A stretch of DNA of 64,000 bases from DASZJY01 sp036260255 (GTDB lineage Bacteria > Actinomycetota > Acidimicrobiia > Acidimicrobiales > AC-14). Each line of letters starts with the position of its first letter. Position 1 is the stretch's first letter. The stretch covers positions 10,719 to 74,718 of the forward strand of contig DATAAF010000016.1 in assembly GCA_036260255.1 (NCBI GenBank), in the 5' to 3' direction. The position numbers and the translations under genes were made by a program. Positions 28,864 through 37,606 of the stretch are shown in pieces. Below the pieces are notes generated by a model that saw only the letters and a program-made list of their open reading frames with translations, was not told where the DNA came from and made no database searches.

Positions 28864-30879
28864 CTACGAAGCGCTCCTCCCCCGACGGCGGGAGGACGAG
28901 CGCTTCTGGTCGATGAAGTCCACCAGCACGTAGTCACCGAGGGTGTCGGGGGTGGTGAAGAACACCCGCCCGCGGTTGATGCGGCTCACCCGCTCGACGA
29001 ACGCCTGGAGATGGGGCGTGGCATCGAGCATGAACGTGTTGATGCGGATGCCGGCCCGGGTGCAGCGCACGACCTCGGCGAGGGTGGCCTCGATCGTCTC
29101 TGCCGTCGGCGGGTAGTGGAAGAACGGCTCGCCGTCGGGCAGCAGGTGGGCAGTGGGCTCGCCGTCGGTGATCATGACCACCTGGCGGCTGCCGGCCCGG
29201 CCCGCCAGCATCCCCCGCGCCAGCAGCAGCGCGTGCTGGATGTTCGTGCCGAACACGAAGTCCCAGGAGACCTCGGGCAGCTGCTCGGGGCGGAGGGCGC
29301 GGGCCACCTCGCTGAAGCCGACGATGCCCAGGTAGTCGGTGGGGAAGCGGCTGGAGATGAGGGAGTGCAGGGCCACCGCCGTCTTCTTGGCGGCCAGGAA
29401 GTTGTCCCGCATCGGCATCGACAGCGAGAGGTCGAGGAGGAGGACCGTGCTGGCCCGGGTGAGGGCCTCGGTGCGCTCCACCTCGAAGTCGCCCGGCCCG
29501 AGCGCCACGGGCACGCCGCCGCCCGAGCGCCGGAGGCTGTTGCGGATCGTCCGCTCGATGTTCAGGTTGAACGGGTCGCCGAACTCGTACGGCTTGGTGT
29601 CGTAGCTCCGCTCGTGCCCGGGGCCCTCGCGCTCGACGGCGTGGCGCCCCAGCCGGTCGCGGGCGAGGCGGGCGAACACGTCGCTCAGGGCCTGCTGGCC
29701 GATGCGGCGCATGCCGCGCGGCGTGAGCTCGGTCCGCCCCTCGCGGCGCTCGATCAGCCCGGCCTCCTCGAGCATCCGCGCCAGCTCGGCCAGGCGCTCG
29801 AGGCTGCGGGCGCCGTCGTCGCCCAGGAGGTCCCGGGCGACGTCGGGATCGACCTCGGCCAGCGCCGCCGGTGACGTCGCCCCCGCCAGGAGGCTCTCCA
29901 GCTGGTCCAGCTGCCCGAGCCGGTCGACCAGCTGGACGGCGTCGAGGAGCCCGAGGGGGTCCTGCCCCGACGACCGGTACCGCTGGTCCCACCCCATGTC
30001 GGGGAACAGCCCCTGGAGGTTGCGGCCGAGCTGGTCGACCTGCCAGCGGAGGTCGACGTCGTCGAGCAGCTGCTCCGACAGCCGCGCCAGCTCCGCTCGC
30101 TGCTCCGGCGTCATCGAGTTGAGAAGGGACTGGAAGGCGGCCATCTGGGCGGCCATCTGCTCGAGCAGCTCGTCGAGCGTCTGGGGGTTGCCCGGGAACA
30201 TGTCGCCGAACTGGCGCATGAAGCCGTCGAAGTCGGGCTCCTCCCCGCGGGCCCGTTGCTCGAGCATGGCGTTGAGCGCCGAGAGCATGTCCTTGATCCG
30301 CTGGAGGTGCTCGGGGCGCACGTCGCTCATCGACGCCGCCATCTGGTGGAACCGGCTCTGCAGCAGCTGTTGGCGCAGCCGCTCGGTGAGCTCCTCGAAG
30401 CGACGCCCGGCCTCGGGCGAGACGAAGTCGTAGGACGACAGCTCGCGCACCTGCCCGGCCAGGTCGGACGGGAGCAGGTCGAAGCGCAGGCGGCGCTCGG
30501 CGGCCGCCGCTTCGGCCACCTCCCGCCGGCGCTGGTCCCCCGACCGGCGGGCGTCGGCCTCCATACGGTCGACGGCCGAGCGCTCCTCGGCGACGATCTC
30601 CCGCAGCTCCCGGGCGACCTCCTCGAAGACGCCGCCCAGGTCGTTGCTCGACAGCTCCTCACGGCGGCGGCGCCGGAGCCGCTCGAGGAGCTCGCGGAGG
30701 CCGGCGAGCCGCTCGCCGTCCGGCGTTCTCCACCCCGACTGCAGGAGGCGGCGGAGGGCGGCGTCGAGGTCGCCGTGGTAGATGACGTCGTCGGTCAGCC
30801 GGGACAGGACCTCGTCGGCGTCGAGCTCGAAGCCGGCCTGGGTGCCGTCCCAGCGCGAGTAGCGGAAGCCCCGCGGCAA
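28864..30879 (-). CDS. VWA-domain protein partner of MoxR ATPase
   Basis: About 671 residues. Residues 1-400 are long charged helices (coiled-coil-like, rich in Arg/Glu/Leu); the C-terminal von Willebrand A domain begins near residue 450 with the MIDAS motif LLLDLSLSM (D-x-S-x-S) and continues with IVGFSEVA, VVMITDGEPTAH and INTFMLD. No signal peptide. It lies 13 nt after the AAA gene, and MoxR-VWA pairs work as metal- or cofactor-inserting chaperones. TTG start at 30879; the Arg/Ser tail SSSRRRGRSAS is notable. Confidence 0.88.
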   Translation of the reverse strand: MPRGFRYSRWDGTQAGFELDADEVLSRLTDDVIYHGDLDAALRRLLQSGWRTPDGERLAGLRELLERLRRRRREELSSNDLGGVFEEVARELREIVAEERSAVDRMEADARRSGDQRRREVAEAAAAERRLRFDLLPSDLAGQVRELSSYDFVSPEAGRRFEELTERLRQQLLQSRFHQMAASMSDVRPEHLQRIKDMLSALNAMLEQRARGEEPDFDGFMRQFGDMFPGNPQTLDELLEQMAAQMAAFQSLLNSMTPEQRAELARLSEQLLDDVDLRWQVDQLGRNLQGLFPDMGWDQRYRSSGQDPLGLLDAVQLVDRLGQLDQLESLLAGATSPAALAEVDPDVARDLLGDDGARSLERLAELARMLEEAGLIERREGRTELTPRGMRRIGQQALSDVFARLARDRLGRHAVEREGPGHERSYDTKPYEFGDPFNLNIERTIRNSLRRSGGGVPVALGPGDFEVERTEALTRASTVLLLDLSLSMPMRDNFLAAKKTAVALHSLISSRFPTDYLGIVGFSEVARALRPEQLPEVSWDFVFGTNIQHALLLARGMLAGRAGSRQVVMITDGEPTAHLLPDGEPFFHYPPTAETIEATLAEVVRCTRAGIRINTFMLDATPHLQAFVERVSRINRGRVFFTTPDTLGDYVLVDFIDQKRSSSRRRGRSAS

Positions 30880-30892
30880 CCCGCGCCCCCCG

Positions 30893-32299
30893 TCAGCGGC
30901 CCCGGTAGGTGGCCCGGGCGCCCACCGAGTCCTTGTTGAGCCGCCGGGAGAGGTGGAGGCCTTCGAGCACCAGCTCGAGGGCGCTGGCCACCGCCGCCGG
31001 CGTCTCGCTGCCGGCCAGCGGGAGGACGGCCGCTCGCAGGGCGGGCAGGCGCCCGAGCACCTCGACGTACTCGTGCGAGGCCACGTCGTCGCCGGTGTGC
31101 ACGATCGTGCCCTCGTCGAAGTCGGCCACTACCCCGCGGTAGCGCTCGGGCGGGCAGCGGTCCTTGAAGACGCCGAGCACCGCCGTGTTGACGAGCCGCT
31201 CGAGGGTGGCGTCGGCCCGCCCCTCCTCGAAGGCCTCGATCTCGACCTTGCCGGCCGTCGAGGAGGTGATCGCCTCCAGGTCGCTCACCCGGGGGACGGC
31301 CTCCGTCTCGCCCAGCCGTAGCGCCCGCCGGGTGGCGTTGGCGACCAGGGTCTCGTAGTTGGCGATCGACAGCCGCACCGACACCCCCGATCGCTGGTTC
31401 ACCTGGGGGCTGCGGCGGGCCTCGTGGGAGATGGCGGCGACGATGGCCCGCATGTGCTCTGGGACGTCGACCTGCACGCCCGGCACCGCCCGCACCGAGG
31501 ACTCCTGGGCGACGATGGCCAGCTCGGTGTCGGTGTCGAGCGGGTAGTGGGTGCGGATCTGGGCGCCGAAGCGGTCCTTGAGCGGGGTGATGATGCGGCC
31601 GCGGTTGGTGTAGTCCTCGGGATTGGCCGAGGCGACCAGGAGGACGTCGAGGGGGAGGCGGATCTTGTAGCCCCGCACCTGGATGTCCCGCTCCTCGAGG
31701 ACGTTGAGCAGGCCCACCTGGATGCGCTCGGCCAGGTCGGGCAGCTCGTTGATGGCGAAGATGCCCCGGTTGGTCCGGGGGACGAGGCCGTAGTGGAGCG
31801 TGAGCTCGTCGGCCAGGTAGCGCCCCTCGGCCACCTTGATGGGATCGACCTCGCCGATGAGGTCGGCGATCGACGTGTCGGGTGTGGCCAGCTTCTCGCC
31901 GAAGCGGCTGCGACGGTGCACCCACTCGATCGGCGTGTCGTCGCCGTGCTCCCGTACGAGGTCACGGGCGTAGCGGGAGACGGGATCGTACGGGTCGTCG
32001 TTGATCTCCGAACCGGCGACGACGGGCATCCACTCGTCGAGCAGCTCGGCCAGCGAGCGGATCAACCGGGTCTTGGCCTGGCCTCGCTCACCGAGGAACA
32101 CGATGTCGTGGCCGGCGAGGAGGGCGTTCTCCAGCTGGGGCAGGACGGTGTCGTCGTAGCCGAGGACGCCGTCGACGACCGGCCGCCCGGCGGCGATCCG
32201 GGCGGCGGCGTTGCGGCGGACCTCGTCCTTGACGGGGACGGACTCCCATCCCGACTCCCGGAGCTGGGCCAGCGTGGCGGGTCGCGACACCTCGGCCAA
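30893..32299 (-). CDS. MoxR/magnesium-chelatase ChlI-like AAA ATPase
   Basis: About 468 residues. Walker A is the variant GERGQAKTR (about residues 71-79), Walker B/exposed Glu IFAINELPDLAERIQ, pre-sensor insert and sensor Asn in LLVASANPEDYTNRGRIITPLKDRF, and sensor-2 Arg around SGVSVRLSIANYE. This is the ChlI-like branch of MoxR AAA proteins common in actinobacteria, paired with the VWA protein downstream. Start is the TTG at 32299 or the GTG three codons later. Divergent from a lipoprotein gene with 15 bp between starts. Confidence 0.9.
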   Translation of the reverse strand: MAEVSRPATLAQLRESGWESVPVKDEVRRNAAARIAAGRPVVDGVLGYDDTVLPQLENALLAGHDIVFLGERGQAKTRLIRSLAELLDEWMPVVAGSEINDDPYDPVSRYARDLVREHGDDTPIEWVHRRSRFGEKLATPDTSIADLIGEVDPIKVAEGRYLADELTLHYGLVPRTNRGIFAINELPDLAERIQVGLLNVLEERDIQVRGYKIRLPLDVLLVASANPEDYTNRGRIITPLKDRFGAQIRTHYPLDTDTELAIVAQESSVRAVPGVQVDVPEHMRAIVAAISHEARRSPQVNQRSGVSVRLSIANYETLVANATRRALRLGETEAVPRVSDLEAITSSTAGKVEIEAFEEGRADATLERLVNTAVLGVFKDRCPPERYRGVVADFDEGTIVHTGDDVASHEYVEVLGRLPALRAAVLPLAGSETPAAVASALELVLEGLHLSRRLNKDSVGARATYRGR

Positions 32300-32314
32300 C
32301 CTACTCTTGGCCGA

Positions 32315-33049
32315 GTGCGACGCTTCATCGGGCTGCTGGCGGTGGTGCTGGTTGCCCTGGGCGCCTGCTCGAACTCGTCAGACGGTGGGGGCGAGCAGGG
32401 AGCGCCGGTCGAGGAGACGACGTTCGTCCCCGGCCCCGGCCAGCTCTTCGTGACCGGCGACGTCTCCCACCTGGTGGCCGAGGACGCGGTGCTCAAGGAG
32501 TCGTTCAACACCCCCTTCACGCTGACGGCGATCGAACGGGGCTCCGCCAACGCCACCATCAACAACGCCCTGGTCGGCGGCAGGCGATCGACGATCTCGT
32601 GGCCCAGCGGCACGCCCCTGCCCATCACCGGCCACGGGGGGCTCGACCTCGGGCCGGTGCGGGTCGAGGTCGACGCCCGCGGCGGGTTGTCGATCAGCCT
32701 GGACGGGGCCGCCCGTCCGTTCCGGCCGGGCAGCTACCGGGCCGCCGCCCCCGTCGCCGTCGGCAGCGGTGGCATCGCCGCCCCCCGCGACAGCGCCGAC
32801 TTCAGCGCCGACGCCCAGACGACCCTCACCACGCGGGGGGTCGTCGTCCGGCGGGACCCCGCCCGGGTGGAGCTCGAGGGGCCGGGCAAGGTGTCGGTGC
32901 GCGGCCGGCTCCAGGTCCAGACCCCCGAGGGCAGGCGGTCGGTGGGCAGCGTCACCTTCGGCCCCGGTCCGTTCCGGATCACCCTCCAGCCGCGGGGCGA
33001 CCGGGCGACCATCGAGAGCCTCCTTCAGGGTCAGTTCACTGCCGCTTAG
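32315..33049 (+). CDS. Lipoprotein of unknown function
   Basis: A 244-residue protein with a signal sequence RRFIGLLAVVLVALGAC ending in a lipobox (Cys18), a Ser/Gly linker and a body of beta-strands (PGQLFVTGDVSHLVAEDAVLKESFNTPFTLTAIERG, GPVRVEVDARGGLSISLDG, GPGKVSVRGRLQVQT). No enzymatic motif is seen, so it is probably an extracytoplasmic binding or structural protein. GTG at 32315. Followed by a short hairpin terminator. Confidence 0.78.
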   Translation: MRRFIGLLAVVLVALGACSNSSDGGGEQGAPVEETTFVPGPGQLFVTGDVSHLVAEDAVLKESFNTPFTLTAIERGSANATINNALVGGRRSTISWPSGTPLPITGHGGLDLGPVRVEVDARGGLSISLDGAARPFRPGSYRAAAPVAVGSGGIAAPRDSADFSADAQTTLTTRGVVVRRDPARVELEGPGKVSVRGRLQVQTPEGRRSVGSVTFGPGPFRITLQPRGDRATIESLLQGQFTAA

Positions 33050-33061
33050 CCCCCGGCGGGG

Positions 33062-33081
33062 CCCCAAGCCCGCCCTTGGGG
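33062..33081 (+). terminator. Hairpin after the lipoprotein gene
   Basis: Seven-bp stem CCCCAAG/CTTGGGG with a 6-nt loop, 12 nt after the stop. No T-run follows. Confidence 0.5.
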
Positions 33082-33086
33082 ACCTT

Positions 33087-33178
33087 GGAACTGCCGGGCA
33101 TGTTCTCTCTTGGAAACGGATTGCGTTTGAACAGCGGATCGCCGCCCGCTCATGCCTCGGAACATGCCCGGCAGTTCC
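33087..33178. repeat. Large nested inverted repeat between lipoprotein gene and sdhA
   Basis: Two perfect 19-bp inverted arms (33087-33105 and 33160-33178) enclose 54 bp with an internal hairpin (AAACG at 33114-33118 with CGTTT at 33124-33128). No ORF is inside. It could be a strong terminator, an RNA-stability element or a small mobile palindrome. Confidence 0.85.
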
Positions 33179-33264
33179 TCGCTCCCGAACTCGCCGAGAT
33201 GGGGCCCCTGCCCCATCCGGCGCCGTGTGCGCCTTAGGCGACCCTCCGGTGCCAGGATCGGGGC

Positions 33265-35040
33265 GTGGAGGTGCACCACCACACCTACGACGCGGTGATC
33301 GTCGGCGCCGGTGGCGCCGGCCTGCGGGCGGCCATCGAGGTGGCGGGCCGGTGCCGGGCCGCGGTGCTGACCAAGCTCTACCCCACCCGCTCCCACACCG
33401 GGGCCGCCCAGGGAGGCATGTGCGCGGCGCTGGCCAACGTGGAGGAGGACTCGTGGGAGTGGCACGCCTTCGACACGGTCAAGGGCGGCGACTACCTGGT
33501 CGACCAGCCGGCGGCCGAGATCATGTGCCGGGAGGCGGTCGATGCGGTCATCGAGCTCGAGCACCTCGGCCTTCCCTTCAACCGCACGCCGGACGGGCGC
33601 ATCGACCAGCGGCGCTTCGGCGGCCACACCCGCAACCACGGCGAGGCCCCGGTGCGCCGGGCGTGCTACGCCGCCGACCGCACCGGCCACATGATCCTGC
33701 AGACCCTCTACCAGCAGTGCCTCGCCCGCGACGTCCACTTCTTCTCGGAGTTCGTCGTCCTCGACGTCGCCTTCGCCGGGAACCGCGGCCGGGCCGGGCC
33801 CGACGCTCCGCTGGCCGGTGTCATCGCCTACGAGCTGGCCTCCGGGGACCTCCACGTCTTCGAGTGCAAGGCCGCCCTGTTCGCGTCGGGTGGCTTCGGG
33901 AAGATGTTCAAGGTCTCCTCCAACGCCCACACCCTCACCGGGGACGGCCCCGCGCTGCTGTTCCGCCGGGGGGTGCCGCTGGAGGACATGGAGTTCTTCC
34001 AGTTCCACCCGACCGGCATCTACAAGCTGGGGATCCTCCTGTCCGAGGCGGCCCGGGGCGAGGGCGGCATTCTCCGCAACGCCGACGGCGAGCGGTTCAT
34101 GGAGCGCTACGCCCCGACGGTGAAGGATCTGGGCCCCCGCGACCTGGTCAGCCGGGCGATGCTCACCGAGATCCGGGAGGGTCGCGGCTGCGGGACGAGC
34201 CGGGACTTCGTCCACCTGGACCTCACGCACCTCCCGCCCGAGCAGATCGACGCCAAGCTCCCCGACATCACCGACTTCGTCCGCACGTATCTCGGCATCG
34301 AGCCCAAGACCGACCTGATCCCGGTGCAACCCACCGCCCACTACGCCATGGGCGGCATCCCCACGAACACGTCGGCCGAGGTGGTCCTCGACGCCGGCGG
34401 CACGGTCGCGCCCGGTCTGTACGCCGCCGGCGAGTGCGCGTGCGTGTCGGTGCACGGCGCCAACCGCCTGGGCACCAACTCCCTCCTCGACATCGTCGTG
34501 TTCGGGCGAAGGGGCGGGGCGGCGATGGCCGCCTTCGTGAGCGACGGGGCGCAGCCGCCGCTGCCGGCCGACCCCGCCGAGCACACCCGCACCCTGGTGG
34601 AGGCGCTGCGGCCGGGGTCAGGCGGCAACGGGGTGGGCGAGAACGTGGCCGACATCCGCGCCGACCTCCAAGCCGAGATGACCGACAAGGCGTCGGTGTT
34701 CCGCACGGACGACAGCCTGCGGTCGGCGATGGCCACGCTGGCCGGGCTTCGAGAGCGGTACGCCCGGGCCACCGTGCAGGACGGCGGCCGCCGCTACAAC
34801 TACGAGCTCACCGAGGCCCTCGAGCTCGGGTTCCTGCTGGACCTGGCCGAGGTCCTGGTCGCCAGCGCCCTGGCCCGGACGGAGAGCCGCGGCGCCCACT
34901 TCCGGGACGACCATCCCCTCCGCGACGACGCCAACTGGATGCGTCACACCTTCGCCACCCGCACGGCCGGGGGGGACGTGCGCCTCGACTACAAACCGGT
35001 GGAGTCCGGGGCCTACCTGCCGATGGAGCGCAAGTACTGA
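33265..35040 (+). CDS. sdhA: Succinate dehydrogenase/fumarate reductase flavoprotein subunit
   Basis: A 591-residue FAD protein: dinucleotide fold DAVIVGAGGAGLRAAIEVA, covalent-FAD His in YPTRSHTGAAQGGM, substrate-site parts HTRNHGEAPVRRACYAADRTGH, FQFHPTGIYKLGILLSEAARGEGGIL, QPTAHYAMGGIPTNTS and HGANRLGTNSLLD, plus the C-terminal helical domain (DDSLRSAMATL, ANWMRHTFA). It oxidises succinate in the TCA cycle. GTG start at 33265. Its iron-sulfur partner gene lies 1.75 kb away behind two opposite-strand genes, and no sdhC/sdhD is present. Confidence 0.96.
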   Translation: MEVHHHTYDAVIVGAGGAGLRAAIEVAGRCRAAVLTKLYPTRSHTGAAQGGMCAALANVEEDSWEWHAFDTVKGGDYLVDQPAAEIMCREAVDAVIELEHLGLPFNRTPDGRIDQRRFGGHTRNHGEAPVRRACYAADRTGHMILQTLYQQCLARDVHFFSEFVVLDVAFAGNRGRAGPDAPLAGVIAYELASGDLHVFECKAALFASGGFGKMFKVSSNAHTLTGDGPALLFRRGVPLEDMEFFQFHPTGIYKLGILLSEAARGEGGILRNADGERFMERYAPTVKDLGPRDLVSRAMLTEIREGRGCGTSRDFVHLDLTHLPPEQIDAKLPDITDFVRTYLGIEPKTDLIPVQPTAHYAMGGIPTNTSAEVVLDAGGTVAPGLYAAGECACVSVHGANRLGTNSLLDIVVFGRRGGAAMAAFVSDGAQPPLPADPAEHTRTLVEALRPGSGGNGVGENVADIRADLQAEMTDKASVFRTDDSLRSAMATLAGLRERYARATVQDGGRRYNYELTEALELGFLLDLAEVLVASALARTESRGAHFRDDHPLRDDANWMRHTFATRTAGGDVRLDYKPVESGAYLPMERKY

Positions 35041-35059
35041 GGACTTCCCGTCTCGGGGC

Positions 35060-36403
35060 TCAGCGGTAGTACCCGGCGTAGTCCCTCATCATGCGCCGGC
35101 GGTTCCTCAGGTAGGTGACCGCCCCGAAGAGGAGCAGGATGGCCAGCGAGAGCGCCGCCGTCTGGGCCCAGATGGAGTCCTCGGGCGGGGCGTCGGCGAG
35201 GCGCGGGACGCCGACGTCGCCCCCGTTCGACGCCGGCAGCGTCCCGTCCTCCTCACTGCTCAACAGGTCGGTCGACAGGATCGGCTCCTCCGGCCCGGCC
35301 GTGAAGCTCCCGATCGACGGCTCCCGCGTCACCGGGCGAACCCTGGCGCCACCTCGCGAGGGTTGGCTGGCGGCCCCGGCCCGCGATGGCCGTGATGGGC
35401 GGACCAAGACCCTGCCCGGGGGGGCGGGCGCCACGGCGCCGACCAGGGCGGCCAACGCTCCCGACTCGGTCGGCGTCGGCGGCGGCGGCGTCGTCGGCGT
35501 CGGCGTCGGCGGTCGCACCGCTTGGGGCGCATCCGAAGCCGCCTCGAGGAACGCCGTCCTCACGAGGACGAGCAGCTCGGCCAGCCGTGCCATCACCGCC
35601 TCCAAGGCGGACGTCAGCGTGGCCAGCAGGGCCGCGGTCAGCGCCGAGGCGAAGTCGAGGGCGGCCTGGCGAACGGCGAGGACGTCGGGCCGCAACGGCA
35701 ATCCCAACGGGAGACCGCCGACCAAGGGGAGGATCCCCCCACCGGCGAGCAGCGGGCTGGCCGGTTGGGCCCCGCCCGGAGCGGGTGCACCGCCGGCGCT
35801 CACTCCGCCGGCGGCGGCAACAGGCGCCGGCGCCCCGCCGCCGCCCTGGGCCGCCGGCTGAGCACCCCCACCACCGCCGCCGCTACCGCTGCCTGGGCGC
35901 GCCGGCTGGCCGCCGCCACCACCGCCGCCCTGGGGCGCCGGCTGGGCGCCGCCGCCACCGCCCGCTCCCTGGACCGCCGGCTGGCCGCCGCCGCCACCAC
36001 CGCCGCCCTTGGGCGCGGCTCCCTGGCCCGGGCCGCCGCCTCCACTCGGCCCTTGGCCGCCACCGCCCTGGGGCGCACCCCCGGCGTTGCCCCCGCCCTG
36101 GGGCGCGCCGCCGCCTTGGCCGCCGCCGCCCTGGCCCTGGCCCTGGCCGCCCTGGCCCTGGCCGCCACCGTTGCCGCCGCCCTGCCCCTGCCCGCCGCCC
36201 GGCGGCTGGCCCTGGCCACCACCGTTGCCGCCGCCTTGCCCTTGTCCCTGGCCCTGGCCCTGTCCTTGGCCCTTTCCCTGGCCCTGCTGAGCCGACGCCG
36301 GGAGGGCGTAGAGGACAGCTGCCACGCACGCGACGCTGAGCGCCGTCGCCAGCGCTCGGCGCCGCATCCCTCGCCCTTGACCCTCGCTTCGACTCAGGTC
36401 CAT
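35060..36403 (-). CDS. Gly/Gln-rich low-complexity surface protein with C-terminal membrane anchor
   Basis: About 447 residues. After a signal peptide (MRRRALATALSVACVAAVLYALPASA) comes about 180 residues of almost pure Gly/Gln/Pro/Ala repeats (units such as GQGQGQ, GGGNGGG, APQGGG), then a helical middle region (DVLAVRQAALDFASALTAALLATL), a Pro/Thr spacer, a Ser/Arg-rich part and a C-terminal membrane helix AALSLAILLLFGAVTY with a basic tail. The domain order suggests an exported, membrane-tethered fibrous or phase-separating protein. ATG 36403 has GGGGGA; an ATG 12 codons later is possible. No known family. Confidence 0.75.
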   Translation of the reverse strand: MDLSRSEGQGRGMRRRALATALSVACVAAVLYALPASAQQGQGKGQGQGQGQGQGQGGGNGGGQGQPPGGGQGQGGGNGGGQGQGGQGQGQGGGGQGGGAPQGGGNAGGAPQGGGGQGPSGGGGPGQGAAPKGGGGGGGGQPAVQGAGGGGGAQPAPQGGGGGGGQPARPGSGSGGGGGGAQPAAQGGGGAPAPVAAAGGVSAGGAPAPGGAQPASPLLAGGGILPLVGGLPLGLPLRPDVLAVRQAALDFASALTAALLATLTSALEAVMARLAELLVLVRTAFLEAASDAPQAVRPPTPTPTTPPPPTPTESGALAALVGAVAPAPPGRVLVRPSRPSRAGAASQPSRGGARVRPVTREPSIGSFTAGPEEPILSTDLLSSEEDGTLPASNGGDVGVPRLADAPPEDSIWAQTAALSLAILLLFGAVTYLRNRRRMMRDYAGYYR

Positions 36404-36503
36404 GACGTCCCCCGCCGGTCGCTGGTCACTGCGTTGTGTGTGTACCCCGCACGAGAGGCGGAGCATTCCGCCGCGACTCACACCCCCGGTCGCGGTCGGG
36501 CCG

Positions 36504-36719
36504 TCAGGGGCGTCGTCGACGCAGGCGTGCCGAGAGGAACAGGCCCACCGCCAGCACAGCGAGCGACACGGCCGTGGCGACCCAGGAGTACTCCAGGTGC
36601 TCGCCCCGGAAGTCCTCGTCGAGCAGCTTCAGGACCCGTGTCGTCCCGAAGATCGCGACGCCCACGTCGCCCGTTCTGGTCCAGCCGTTGGCATGGCGGA
36701 AGGACTGCTCAGGGCTCAC
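36504..36719 (-). CDS. Small membrane protein with C-terminal helix
   Basis: About 71 residues from a GTG at 36719: a soluble part (PEQSFRHANGWTRTGDVGVAIFGTTRVLKLLDEDF) and one membrane segment near the end (SWVATAVSLAVLAVGLFLSARL) with an Arg-rich tail. GGGAGG stands close before the GTG. It is divergent from sdhB (76 bp) and upstream of the Gly/Gln-rich gene on the same strand. Start and reality are moderately sure; it is not an evident SdhC/SdhD. Confidence 0.5.
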   Translation of the reverse strand: MSPEQSFRHANGWTRTGDVGVAIFGTTRVLKLLDEDFRGEHLEYSWVATAVSLAVLAVGLFLSARLRRRRP

Positions 36720-36795
36720 CAGCCTCCCGCCCCGAGCCGGTCGCCCGCCGGCGCCGACGTCCACCGTCGTCCGCCGGTCAGCCCATACTGGGCTG

Positions 36796-37512
36796 GTGAC
36801 CGAGCTGGTGACCGTCGACCTCCGGGTCAAGCGCTTCGACCCAGAGCTCGACCGCAAGCCCCACTGGGAGAGCTACCAGGTCGAGGTGGAGGAGACGGAC
36901 CGGGTGCTCGACGCCCTCCACCAGGTGCGCTGGCACCACGACGGGAGCCTGGCGTTCCGCCGCTCGTGCGCCCACGGCGTCTGCGGCTCGGACGCCATGG
37001 TGATCAACGGCGAGAACCGCCTGGCGTGCGTCCTGCTCGTCCGCGACGTCGGCCACAGGATCACGGTCGAGCCGCTGCGCGGGCTCCCGGTGCTCAAGGA
37101 CCTGGTCGTCGACATGGAGCCGTTCTTCGAGCAGTACCGGTCGGTCAAGCCCTGGCTGGTGAACACCGCCGACCCCGGGCCCTCCGAGCGGCGTCAGAGC
37201 CCTGAGGAGCGGGCCCGCTACGACGACACCACCAAGTGCATCCTGTGCGCGGCGTGCACGACCTCGTGCCCGGTGTTCTGGGGCAACGAGTCCTACGTCG
37301 GGCCGGCCGCCATCGTCAACGCCCACCGGTTCATCTTCGACTCCAGGGACCAGGCGGGCGCCGAGCGCCTGCACATCCTCGACGACCGCTCGGGCACGTG
37401 GGCCTGCCGCACCGCCTTCAGCTGCACCGACGCCTGTCCGCGGGGCATCAAGGTCACCCACGCCATCGAAGAGGTCAAGAGGGCGCTCTTGCGGGGTGGT
37501 GACCACCCTTAG
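36796..37512 (+). CDS. sdhB: Succinate dehydrogenase/fumarate reductase iron-sulfur subunit
   Basis: A 238-residue protein with the N-terminal [2Fe-2S] ligands (RRSCAHGVCGSDAMVINGENRLAC) and the C-terminal [4Fe-4S]/[3Fe-4S] ligands (CILCAACTTSCP; CRTAFSCTDACPRGI). It passes electrons from SdhA toward quinone. GTG start at 36796; an in-frame GTG four codons later is an alternative. Genes for the haem/quinone membrane anchor are not found in this window, so the complex must recruit an anchor encoded elsewhere. Confidence 0.95.
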   Translation: MTELVTVDLRVKRFDPELDRKPHWESYQVEVEETDRVLDALHQVRWHHDGSLAFRRSCAHGVCGSDAMVINGENRLACVLLVRDVGHRITVEPLRGLPVLKDLVVDMEPFFEQYRSVKPWLVNTADPGPSERRQSPEERARYDDTTKCILCAACTTSCPVFWGNESYVGPAAIVNAHRFIFDSRDQAGAERLHILDDRSGTWACRTAFSCTDACPRGIKVTHAIEEVKRALLRGGDHP

Positions 37513-37606
37513 TGTGACGCGCGACACGCTGAGAAGGATTTCGTCGTTCTTGCGGCGAAAATCGAGAGTCTGGGGGTAGCCGGGGCCAGGTCCGCCTGGG
37601 AGGGGG

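Noticed and set aside
35386..36339. Plus-strand frames opposite the Gly/Gln-rich gene, some Ala/Leu- or Pro/Trp-rich
   Set aside because: Low-complexity mirror images; they lack ribosome sites and domain sense. The minus frame has signal peptide and membrane helix.
36504..36719. Candidate SdhC/SdhD anchor between sdhA and sdhB
   Set aside because: Only one membrane helix, opposite strand, and no haem or quinone-site pattern.
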